DNA of 64,000 nucleotides, from NCBI GenBank assembly GCA_963667435.1, contig OY763414.1, positions 1,674,001 to 1,738,000 of the forward strand, given 5' to 3'. The notes below the pieces were generated by a model. That model saw only the letters and a list, made by a program, of their open reading frames with translations, had not been told where the DNA came from and did not search any database. This DNA comes from Marispirochaeta sp963667435 (lineage in GTDB: Bacteria; Spirochaetota; Spirochaetia; JC444; Marispirochaetaceae). A program made the translations under genes and the position numbers. Of the stretch, positions 17,340 to 24,913 are shown piece after piece; positions within the stretch are counted from its first letter, which is position 1; each line of letters begins with the position of its first letter.

Positions 17340-18635
17340 ATGAGTAACACAATCGAAGAATACGATTACGTCATAGTCGGATCCGGCCCCGCAGGTCTTG
17401 GTGCCGCCTTCCACATTGTCGAGAATCACCCCGGCTGCAGCCTCCTTATAATGGACCAGGAGAATTTCTCCACCGGCGGGCTGCGTAATGACTGTAAAAT
17501 GAATTTCACCTTCCCTATCGGTTTCCCCGAGGATAACTGGACAAAGGAACAGGGTGAATATTACCTGGAAAAAGTAAGGGACAAACTTGCCCCCAGCATT
17601 CTCAACCGCACAAACCTGGGGGTCTATGCCCGCAGATCAGAGCGGCTGGGGGTCAATCTGCTGGAAATTGAGCAAACCCATCTGGGAACCGACGGCGGAC
17701 TGGAACTGATAAAACAGCTGACGGCGGAACTTACTGAAAAAGGTGTGCATATCTCTCTGGGAGAAGAAATGATCGGGGTAAACGAAGATGCCCGCCGCAT
17801 CAGTACCACCCGGAGGGAGATCCAGTACGGTGCTCTTCTTATCGCTCCGGGAAGGAGAGGCTTCAAGTTTCTCCAGAAAATCATGGACGCCCTGAATGTG
17901 ACATATGTTGATCATATAGTCGACATTGGTATTCGTGTGGAAACCAGGCAGGAACGCTACCCCATTGTGGCAGATTATTACGATCCAAAATTTCACTTCC
18001 CCGACAAGGTCCGTACCTTCTGTACAAACTCCGGAAACGCTCATGTTGTACAGGAGAAATACCAGACCGTGGATGGCTCCATCTACTACAGCGTAAACGG
18101 TCATGCCTATTCGAAACAGAAAGGCAAAGACAATGGTCTGGTTAACTTTGCGATGCTCAAAACCATCAGGCTCACTCAGCCTGTCGCCTCCGGGCAGGCT
18201 TTCGCCGAAGGGCTGGGGCTGCAGGCAATGCTCATGGGAGGCGGCCACCCCCTGATGCAGAGGGTGGGAGATTTCCGCATGGGAAAACGATCAAAGAGAG
18301 ACTCCTTCTCAGGAGACCTGTATGATTTTGAACCCACACTTAAGGGATGTACCCCCGGGGATATAAGCCTTGCAATGCCATCAAAAGTTCTCCGGGGCAT
18401 ATGGAAATCACTGAAGCTGTTAGATACCATAGTACCCGGTCTGCTGCATCCCAGCACTATAATGTATTATCCGGAAATCAAACTCTATGCCAACAAACCT
18501 TCATTTGTAGACGGCAACTTCCAGGTCAAGGATCGAATCTTCTTTGCAGGCGACGGAGCCGGGACAAGCAGAGGTATAACCGCCGCCTGGGCAGCAGGCA
18601 TAAGGGCAGCGGAAGGAATGGTACAGACCCCCTGA
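17340..18635 (+). CDS. FAD-dependent NAD(P)-type oxidoreductase (COG2509-like)
   Basis: 431 residues from the ATG at 17340; the dinucleotide-binding motif VGSGPAGLGAAF (residues about 14-25) comes soon after, as expected. The C-terminal RIFFAGDGAGTSRGITAAWAAG is the second FAD-contacting motif. FCTNSGNAHVVQE in the middle resembles the uncharacterised FAD-dependent dehydrogenase group COG2509. Substrate and partner are unknown. A TATACT box lies 19 nt before the ATG with no good ribosome site, so the leader is short. It is coupled by a TGATG overlap to the AlaX gene. Confidence 0.8.
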   Translation: MSNTIEEYDYVIVGSGPAGLGAAFHIVENHPGCSLLIMDQENFSTGGLRNDCKMNFTFPIGFPEDNWTKEQGEYYLEKVRDKLAPSILNRTNLGVYARRSERLGVNLLEIEQTHLGTDGGLELIKQLTAELTEKGVHISLGEEMIGVNEDARRISTTRREIQYGALLIAPGRRGFKFLQKIMDALNVTYVDHIVDIGIRVETRQERYPIVADYYDPKFHFPDKVRTFCTNSGNAHVVQEKYQTVDGSIYYSVNGHAYSKQKGKDNGLVNFAMLKTIRLTQPVASGQAFAEGLGLQAMLMGGGHPLMQRVGDFRMGKRSKRDSFSGDLYDFEPTLKGCTPGDISLAMPSKVLRGIWKSLKLLDTIVPGLLHPSTIMYYPEIKLYANKPSFVDGNFQVKDRIFFAGDGAGTSRGITAAWAAGIRAAEGMVQTP

Positions 18636-19858
18636 TGACGGAGAAACTCTACTATCAAAACCCCTATCAGCGGGAGTTTTCCAGCAGACTCGTCCTGCAG
18701 GAGGAGATATCCACCAAGGAAGGTCCTAGATGGAAAGCTGTACTAAGCGCCACCTGTTTTTATCCAGCCGGAGGAGGCCAGCCTTCAGATAAGGGAACGC
18801 TGAATGACAATGAGGTAGTAGATGTTATAAAAGAGGGAGAAGATGTTGTACACATCCTTGAAACTCCCCTTGAACCTGACAGTGGCGAGATCTTCGGGCG
18901 GATTGAACCAATACACCGCAGGCATTTCATGCAGCAGCATACCGGGCAGCATATTATTTCCGCCGTTCTGCAGACATACGGACGACGCACCAGATCGGTC
19001 CATCTGGGAGAAACAGAAACCAGTGTAGAGGCGGAAGGCGATGCCCCCACCCCCTTCGAACTGATACAGATAGAAGACGATATAAACCGTATTATCTGCA
19101 GCAATCTGCCGGTAAAAGGTTTTTTTATTAATGAGAACGAACTGCAGCTTCACAAACTGAGACGCTCATTGAAGGTTGATGGGAAAATCAGGCTGGTGGA
19201 AATCGAGGGTGTGGATAAAATAGGCTGCGGAGGTGTGCACCTTGAGTCTACAGGAGAAGTCAGGCTTATCAGACATACCGGAACAGACTCCGTCAGGGGA
19301 AATTGCCGGCTCTCATTTGTTATCGGAGATGCCGCAGTCGCAGATTACCGGGAAAAAAGCCGCATAAGCGCCAAGCTTACAGAAATGCTCTCCGCCCCGC
19401 AGACTGAACTGCTTCAAAAGTTGGATGAACTCCAGGAAAAGACAGCAGCCCGGGAAGCCATAATTACCGGTCTGAAAAAAACCGTCAACAGCCTTTCCGC
19501 AGAATCCCTGCTGCAGCACGCGACTCCCCTGCCTTGCGGGTGCCTTGTAAGTGCGGAACTCCCCCCGGATCAGGCAGATCAGCTCCGGGAAATCGGCGAT
19601 ATCCTAAAGGGGAAACAGAAAGATCTTTATGCACTGCTCTGTGCCGTCACCGGGAACACTCTTCGCTGGATTATCCTGTCACCGGAAGAAGATAAAAATT
19701 TCTTCTCAGAAGAGAAAGACCATCTGCTTCCCCTGATTGAAGGAAAGGGAGGAGGGAAACCGCCCTTCTGGCAGGGAGGCGGCAGTCGGCCGGAGGCATC
19801 TGAAAAGCTGATACAGGCCTTCAGAGAGCGGGTAAAATCCAGATTCCGTCCCACATAA
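18635..19858 (+). CDS. AlaX-type alanyl-tRNA editing protein, long form
   Basis: 407 residues from the ATG at 18635, which overlaps the upstream stop codon. The protein matches the editing half of alanyl-tRNA synthetase without its catalytic core: a beta-barrel with CFYPAGGGQPSDKG (41-54), zinc ligands His102 and His106 in QQHTGQHIIS, and Cys198 and His202 in GCGGVHLESTGE. A coiled-coil linker and a DHHA1-like C-terminus rich in glycine (EGKGGGKPPFWQGGG) follow, so this is the AlaX-L type. It deacylates Ser-tRNA(Ala) or Gly-tRNA(Ala) in trans. The reason for its pairing with a flavin enzyme is unclear. Confidence 0.9.
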   Translation: MTEKLYYQNPYQREFSSRLVLQEEISTKEGPRWKAVLSATCFYPAGGGQPSDKGTLNDNEVVDVIKEGEDVVHILETPLEPDSGEIFGRIEPIHRRHFMQQHTGQHIISAVLQTYGRRTRSVHLGETETSVEAEGDAPTPFELIQIEDDINRIICSNLPVKGFFINENELQLHKLRRSLKVDGKIRLVEIEGVDKIGCGGVHLESTGEVRLIRHTGTDSVRGNCRLSFVIGDAAVADYREKSRISAKLTEMLSAPQTELLQKLDELQEKTAAREAIITGLKKTVNSLSAESLLQHATPLPCGCLVSAELPPDQADQLREIGDILKGKQKDLYALLCAVTGNTLRWIILSPEEDKNFFSEEKDHLLPLIEGKGGGKPPFWQGGGSRPEASEKLIQAFRERVKSRFRPT

Positions 19859-19884
19859 GGAACGGCGTACATTATACGGGACAA

Positions 19885-19913
19885 TTGACCGGAAACATTT
19901 TTCAATGTAGAAT
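19885..19913 (+). promoter_or_regulatory. Promoter of the IclR-KDPG aldolase unit
   Basis: TTGACC (19885-19890), a 17-nt spacer and TAGAAT (19908-19913), each 5 of 6 to the sigma70 consensus. The ATG of the regulator is at 19925, only 11 nt after the -10 box, so the leader would be about 4-5 nt and no Shine-Dalgarno is present. Confidence 0.65.
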
Positions 19914-19924
19914 ATCTTCCCAGA

Positions 19925-20692
19925 ATGGTGCCGGCAATAGAAAAAGCGGATTTGATATTTTCCTTCCTCATGGAACATCCCGAAGGGGCAAGTCTCAAAG
20001 AGACAAGCTCCATGCTCAATATTCCCAAATCGACAACTCACAGACTGCTTGTTTCCCTGACAAACCTGGATTATATCGAGCACGACACCCAGGCCGGTCG
20101 TTTCTTCCTCGGCCCAAAACTTATGTCGCTTTCCCGGGCGGCTGAACGCAGGTTGAACCTCAACCGGATTGCCACCCCGTACCTGGAAGAACTTTCTGAT
20201 ACAACCCGGGAAACCGTTAAGCTCAGCATCATCCGGCACAACAAGGTATATGTAATACATACGGTTTTAAGTCCACGGATAATGAAGATTACAGTTGAGT
20301 CCGGGACCATATTCCCACCCCACATAGGGGCAGCGGCAAAAATGCTGCTTTCTTCCCTCTCCAGGGAGGAGATCGAGGAGTATCTCGCCGGAGAACTTGA
20401 AGCCTACACACAGAATACAATTACCGATAAAGACGCCCTGCGCACAGAGCTTGAATCCATTCAAACCGAAGGAGTTGCGCGGGACAGACAGGAAGAAACA
20501 GTAGGAATAAGCGGCATTGCCGTACCCGTGCGGGATTCCTTCGGAGGAATCGTTGCCACCGTGAGCATCCCCTATCTGACAGCTCTCAGAAAAGAGGAAG
20601 ATCTGCTTCCCAGCCTGCTTGAGTGTGCCGAGGCAATTTCACGCCGCCTCGGCTTTTATGACCATACAAACAATGCGCCGGCGGCGCAGTAA
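19925..20692 (+). CDS. IclR-family transcriptional regulator
   Basis: 255 residues: N-terminal winged helix (about 3-60, with ASLKETSSMLNIPKSTTHRLL as the recognition region) and the IclR effector domain (VESGTIFPPHIGAAAKMLLSSL, then GISGIAVPVRDSFGGIVATVS). IclR proteins bind small carbon compounds. The KDPG/KHG aldolase gene begins 17 nt downstream, so this is probably a KdgR-like regulator of 2-keto-3-deoxy sugar-acid breakdown; the ligand is inferred from this neighbour only. The start is fixed by the family N-terminus (VPAIEKA). Confidence 0.88.
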   Translation: MVPAIEKADLIFSFLMEHPEGASLKETSSMLNIPKSTTHRLLVSLTNLDYIEHDTQAGRFFLGPKLMSLSRAAERRLNLNRIATPYLEELSDTTRETVKLSIIRHNKVYVIHTVLSPRIMKITVESGTIFPPHIGAAAKMLLSSLSREEIEEYLAGELEAYTQNTITDKDALRTELESIQTEGVARDRQEETVGISGIAVPVRDSFGGIVATVSIPYLTALRKEEDLLPSLLECAEAISRRLGFYDHTNNAPAAQ

Positions 20693-20709
20693 ATAAAGGA
20701 GTACAAAAG

Positions 20710-21366
20710 ATGAATGCAACTCTGAAACAGAAGTATGATTCGATGATCGAAACACTGCGGAAAATCCGGGTGGTACCGGTCGTCAAAATCGAGGATGCCA
20801 AGGATGCGGTTCCCCTCGGTAAAGCCCTCATTGAAGGCGGGCTTCCCTGTGCAGAAATAACCTTCCGCACAGCAGCCGCAGAAGAGGCTATCAGCCTGGT
20901 AACAAAAGAACTGCCTGAACTGCTCGTAGGTGCGGGAACTGTACTTACTCCGGAGCAGGCGAATGCAGCAGCCAAAGCGGGAGCAGCCTTTATGGTTTCC
21001 CCCGGCTTCAACCCCCGTGTGGTAGACCACTGTCTGGGCATGGATATGCCCATCTTTGCAGGAATCAACAACCCCACCGGCATTGAGATGGCCCTTGAGC
21101 GGGGTATTCCCGCCGTGAAGTTCTTCCCCGCAGAACCCTCCGGCGGACTTGGAATGCTCAAGGCAATGGCCGCCCCTTACGGTGATATTCTGTTCATGCC
21201 TACCGGCGGTGTAAATGCCAAGAATATCGGAACCTACCTCGGCTTTTCCAGGGTACTTGCCTGCGGAGGCAGCTGGATGGTTCCCTCCGATCTTATCTCC
21301 GCCGGTAAGTTCGATGAGATAACAAGACTTACAAAAGAAGCGGTAGCGGCAGTAGCTTCAATATAA
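20710..21366 (+). CDS. eda: 2-keto-3-deoxy-6-phosphogluconate / 4-hydroxy-2-oxoglutarate aldolase
   Basis: 218 residues, class I aldolase TIM barrel of normal size. The Schiff-base lysine is in AVKFFPAE, the catalytic glutamate in AEITFRT, and the phosphate site GAGTVLT and MPTGGV are present. It cleaves KDPG to pyruvate and glyceraldehyde-3-phosphate, the last step of Entner-Doudoroff and uronate degradation. AAAGGAG stands 8 nt before the ATG, and a strong terminator follows at 21390-21417. No edd, kdgK or uronate genes lie in the window, so the sugar source cannot be told. Confidence 0.92.
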   Translation: MNATLKQKYDSMIETLRKIRVVPVVKIEDAKDAVPLGKALIEGGLPCAEITFRTAAAEEAISLVTKELPELLVGAGTVLTPEQANAAAKAGAAFMVSPGFNPRVVDHCLGMDMPIFAGINNPTGIEMALERGIPAVKFFPAEPSGGLGMLKAMAAPYGDILFMPTGGVNAKNIGTYLGFSRVLACGGSWMVPSDLISAGKFDEITRLTKEAVAAVASI

Positions 21367-21389
21367 TTCCGCGTCCTCTCAGATACGAA

Positions 21390-21417
21390 ACGGCTGCCGG
21401 TCTGGCAGCCGTTTTTT
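21390..21417 (+). terminator. Rho-independent terminator after eda
   Basis: A perfect 9-bp stem, ACGGCTGCC (21390-21398) with GGCAGCCGT (21404-21412), a 5-nt loop, then a run of T. It ends at the 3' end of the convergent nitroreductase gene and may serve it weakly from the other side. Confidence 0.88.
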
Positions 21418-21991
21418 ATTTCCAGCTGTTTCTGAAAGCAAAGGTTGAGATATTTCCCCTTGGAGTCCGTTCAACCTCTTTCTCCCGAAACTCTTCCGGA
21501 CAGCCCTCAGCATCCCCCGGATAACCCCAGGCAACTGCAGCCATAGGGAGATATTCATCGGGAACCGACAATACCTCTCTTGCCTTTTCCCGGCTGAAAC
21601 CGGCCATGGGATGACCAAAAATGCCCATGGAGGTTCCCTGGAGCAGCATGGACATCAGAAACAGCCCGGCATCATGCTGAGCAAATTTATTCTCACTGCC
21701 CCTGGCCTTAAAGGTTCCCCGGACTGCGGTTATCATCAGAGCGCCGGCAGCTTCCGCCCAGCTCTGATTTTTGGGGCTGAGACAGCTTAAAAGAGTTCCA
21801 AACTCTTCTGCATCCTGCTTTAATGCGTAAACACAGGCCCAGGGCTGTTCATTGAAGCAGGATGGGGCGAACCGTCCGGCTTCGAGAATACTTTTCATAT
21901 CCGTTTCTTCGACGGGTTTATCGAGAAAGCTTCTGGGACTGTACCGCTTTGCCAGCAGGTCAAAAATGGGTGAATCAGCCGTTCTGCTCAT
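21416..21991 (-). CDS. Nitroreductase-family flavoprotein
   Basis: 191 residues. The N-terminal FDLLAKRYSPRSF and GRFAPSCFNEQPW motifs are the FMN-binding signatures of the nitroreductase family, and MAAVAWGYPGDAEG near the C-terminus is also typical. These dimeric FMN enzymes reduce quinones, nitro groups or other oxidants with NAD(P)H; the natural substrate cannot be deduced. AAGGAG lies 8 nt before the ATG. It is a single-gene unit convergent with eda. Confidence 0.88.
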   Translation of the reverse strand: MSRTADSPIFDLLAKRYSPRSFLDKPVEETDMKSILEAGRFAPSCFNEQPWACVYALKQDAEEFGTLLSCLSPKNQSWAEAAGALMITAVRGTFKARGSENKFAQHDAGLFLMSMLLQGTSMGIFGHPMAGFSREKAREVLSVPDEYLPMAAVAWGYPGDAEGCPEEFREKEVERTPRGNISTFAFRNSWK

Positions 21992-22381
21992 AGCTTTGCT
22001 CCTTTATATCCAGTGAAAATACCCAGGAAAACCCCAAAGGGCAAATTGGTTTTAAGCTACATAACCTTTATTCAGCACAGGTCTGCTCAAGTAAAGCAGG
22101 GAGGGGTCGATATTTTGACGAGGCTCATTACGAGCTTCACTCAGCCACGCGCCTATATCACATTGTGCTGGGATCTGAAACAAATCTTTTACGGGGTGCT
22201 GCAAATAGACGCAATGCCTGTGTTGAGCGAACTTATACTGAACCACGTCTTCGCGCCTGTGCTGAGCTGAGTCGAAGTGTTAGATTTTTATGAGCACTGA
22301 TCAACAAAGAAAACCATTGGTTTCATTTAGCTCTTCTTATTGCTATAATTGTGATGAATCCACACCGCAGGAGTGACCCTG
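21992..22381 (+). repeat. Non-coding 390-nt gap with repeat-like segments and the promoter of the ROK operon
   Basis: No convincing gene: an 85-codon open frame at 22013-22270 has no ribosome site and no recognisable protein. Two imperfect copies of a unit resembling GCCTGTGCTGAGC occur near 22217-22229 and 22254-22266, the second continuing as TGAGTCGAAGTG; this looks like a dispersed intergenic repeat family. The segment ends in an extended -10 promoter (TGCTATAAT). Confidence 0.35.
22341..22349 (+). promoter_or_regulatory. Extended -10 promoter for the ROK-ppx-ppk operon
   Basis: TGCTATAAT at 22341-22349: a perfect TATAAT preceded by the TGN extension, which compensates for the poor -35 region. 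The start codon is 33 nt downstream of the -10 box with AGGAG in the leader. Confidence 0.55.
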
Positions 22382-23356
22382 ATGAGCGCCGAATACTGGA
22401 TAGGATTTGACCTGGGCGGAACCAAGATGATTGCAGCCCTGCTGGACAGCAAGCTTCAGGTACTTCATCGTGTAAAGAAGAGAACCGCCCCTCAGGATGG
22501 AAACAGCGCTGTCCTCAAGCGGATATGCAGTACAATTGAAGAGGTTATGGAACTGGCCAGGGTGTCTGCCGACGATGTCGGCGGAGTAGGACTTGCAGTT
22601 CCGGGCCCTATGGACAGGGATGCCGGCCTAATTATTAATACACCAAATCTGGGCTTCCAGAACCTTTCACTGAAACCCCATGTAGAGCAGCATACAGGGC
22701 TCCGGGTTATCATGGAGAACGATGTCAGTGCCGGAACCTACGGAGAATTTGTCCGGGGAGCCGGCCAGGGCTATACAGACATTATAGGCGTGTTCCTCGG
22801 GACAGGTATCGGTGCGGGATTGATACTCAACGGCAGTCTCTACCGGGGAAAAAGCGGTAACGCCGGTGAGTTCGGCCATATGATTATCCAGACCGATGGA
22901 CCTCTGTGCGGTTGTGGACGGAAGGGCTGCGTTGAAGCCCTGGCAAGCAGGCTTTCAATATCCCGGGACGCTGTATCCCTTGCCGCATCAGGAAAGGCCC
23001 CGGTACTGTATGAGTTAGCCGGTACCGATATATCCCTTTACAAGAGCGGCGTATACAAGCAGGCATGGAAGCGGAAGGATCCGGCGGTGCGGGAACTGAT
23101 TCAGCGGTCTGCCCATTACCTTGGAATAGGACTTGCCAATGCAGTGAATATGCTCAACCCCGAGGCAGTTATCCTCGGCGGAGGCCTGATAGAGAAAATT
23201 GGCAAACCCTATATCAGTACAGCAAGGGAGTCAATGCGAACCTTCGCCCAGCCGGGGATAGCAGAGGATGTGGTCGTACTGCCCACAAAACTCGGCGATG
23301 ATGCGGTTCTTATCGGAGCTGCGGCACTGGCAAAAGAGGAGCTTGCAAAAGAATGA
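22382..23356 (+). CDS. ROK-family sugar kinase
   Basis: 324 residues from the ATG at 22382 (AGGAG 8 nt upstream; a GTG at 22373 overlaps that site and is less likely). The N-terminal phosphate loop FDLGGTKM, the catalytic region NDVSAGTYGEF, and the ROK zinc motif CGCGRKGCVE preceded by GEFGHM are all intact. ROK kinases phosphorylate glucose, N-acetylmannosamine or related sugars. It overlaps ppx by 4 nt and is co-transcribed with ppx and ppk; some ROK glucokinases use polyphosphate in place of ATP, which would fit this setting, but the sequence alone does not prove it. Confidence 0.88.
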   Translation: MSAEYWIGFDLGGTKMIAALLDSKLQVLHRVKKRTAPQDGNSAVLKRICSTIEEVMELARVSADDVGGVGLAVPGPMDRDAGLIINTPNLGFQNLSLKPHVEQHTGLRVIMENDVSAGTYGEFVRGAGQGYTDIIGVFLGTGIGAGLILNGSLYRGKSGNAGEFGHMIIQTDGPLCGCGRKGCVEALASRLSISRDAVSLAASGKAPVLYELAGTDISLYKSGVYKQAWKRKDPAVRELIQRSAHYLGIGLANAVNMLNPEAVILGGGLIEKIGKPYISTARESMRTFAQPGIAEDVVVLPTKLGDDAVLIGAAALAKEELAKE

Positions 23357-24885
23357 GCTACCGCCTTATATCCATTATCGATGTAGGCTCAACGGCAATA
23401 CGCATGCTCATAGCTGAAGTCGATGAGAAAAACCACTGGCGGATTGTGGAGTCTGCAGGCAAATCGATCCCTCTGGGCCAGGATGCTTTTACCAGCGGAA
23501 GAATAAGCCTCAAAACACTGCGCCAGTCGGTACAGATACTGAAAGGGTTTGTGGAAATTCTAAAAGGATGGAAGATCAACCCGGAAGATGTGAAAGCCAT
23601 AGCAACTTCCGCAGTCCGTGAGGCCGCCAACCGAGATACATTCATTGACCGGATCGCCATTCAGACCGGTATAATGATTACCATTGCCGACGGTATCGAA
23701 GAGAACCGCCTTACCTATATCGCAGTACAATATGCCCTTGCCCCGATTAACAGTCAGTTCTCCCGGTCCAACTCACTCATCATTGAGGTCGGCGGCGGAA
23801 GTACGGAACTGATGCTGCTTCAGCGAAACCGCATGGTGGCAGCCCACTCGCTGAAGATAGGTACAGTAAGAACCCAACAGCAGGTCCTGTCCACTCTGGG
23901 GTACAAGGACCATATGCACCAGTACATTGCCGAAAGCGTGCAGACCCTGAAAGACAGACTGGACAATGAGTTCGAGCTTAAAAGGATAAAATTCTTTGTG
24001 GCTGTTGGAGGTGACGCACGGGTAGTAGCGGCAAGAATCGGACGGAAGGAGCACCAGCACTTCTCCGTTGTAGACAAACAGGATTTCCGCAGGTTTGTCG
24101 CGGAGATCTCCGCCAAGAACACGGAAGAGATCATGGCATTTCTGCAGATTCCCTATGCCACCGCGGAACTGCTGATTCCAGGACTGCTGATGTACCAGGA
24201 GTTCCTTGAAGGGACCACCGCCCAGCAGCTGATAATACCCAGTATAAGCATCAGGGAAGGTGCACTGCTCAGCTATACTCTCCATGAAGGTCATTCGGTA
24301 AGAGAGAAGTTCTCCGCTCAAATTCAGGCTTCGGCAGTAAGCCTTGCGAGGCGCTACTATTTTGACGAAAAACATGCCCGGCATGTTACGAAACTGGCAC
24401 TTCAGCTCTTCGACGGACTGCAGCAGGAATTTCAGCTGAAACCTGAATCACGACTCCTGCTGGAAGTTGCCGGAATTCTCCACGATATCGGTACATACAT
24501 AAGTGCCGGAGGGCATCATAAACACGGACAATATCTGATTGAACATTCCGAAGTATTCGGTCTAACCCGGGAAGATATCCTGATTATTTCAAATATTGTA
24601 CGGTACCATCGCAAGAAGGCCCCCAATCCGGGAAATCTCAGCTATCAGCGGCTGCCGCGGAGAGAACGTCTCAGGGTGCTTAAGCTTGCCTCCATTCTGC
24701 GCATAGCCGATGCCCTGGACCGGGGACACACCGGGAGAATAAAGACAATCAGCCTCGAACGGGACGAAGGACGGCTGATTATTACCTGCAGCTATAGCGG
24801 TGACATTGCCGTAGAAAGATCGGGAACCTCGGAAAAGGGTGATCTTTTTCAGGAAGTTTTCGGACTGAGAGTAATAATCCGCTGA
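23353..24885 (+). CDS. ppx: Exopolyphosphatase / guanosine pentaphosphate phosphohydrolase
   Basis: 510 residues. The N-terminal actin-like fold carries SIIDVGSTAIRMLIAEV and IEVGGGSTELMLL, the phosphate-binding loops of Ppx/GppA; a C-terminal HD-type domain follows, with ILHDIGTYISAGGHHKHGQYL holding the metal-binding His-Asp pair. Such enzymes strip phosphate from polyphosphate chains or convert pppGpp to ppGpp. It starts inside the end of the ROK gene and is followed after 28 nt by ppk, a common pairing for making and breaking polyphosphate. Confidence 0.93.
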   Translation: MSYRLISIIDVGSTAIRMLIAEVDEKNHWRIVESAGKSIPLGQDAFTSGRISLKTLRQSVQILKGFVEILKGWKINPEDVKAIATSAVREAANRDTFIDRIAIQTGIMITIADGIEENRLTYIAVQYALAPINSQFSRSNSLIIEVGGGSTELMLLQRNRMVAAHSLKIGTVRTQQQVLSTLGYKDHMHQYIAESVQTLKDRLDNEFELKRIKFFVAVGGDARVVAARIGRKEHQHFSVVDKQDFRRFVAEISAKNTEEIMAFLQIPYATAELLIPGLLMYQEFLEGTTAQQLIIPSISIREGALLSYTLHEGHSVREKFSAQIQASAVSLARRYYFDEKHARHVTKLALQLFDGLQQEFQLKPESRLLLEVAGILHDIGTYISAGGHHKHGQYLIEHSEVFGLTREDILIISNIVRYHRKKAPNPGNLSYQRLPRRERLRVLKLASILRIADALDRGHTGRIKTISLERDEGRLIITCSYSGDIAVERSGTSEKGDLFQEVFGLRVIIR

Positions 24886-24913
24886 CAGAAAGCAGTATCG
24901 GGAGACTAAGCAG

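Noticed and set aside
22013..22270. Possible small gene in the 390-nt gap
   Set aside because: No Shine-Dalgarno, no family resemblance, and it crosses repeat-like DNA.
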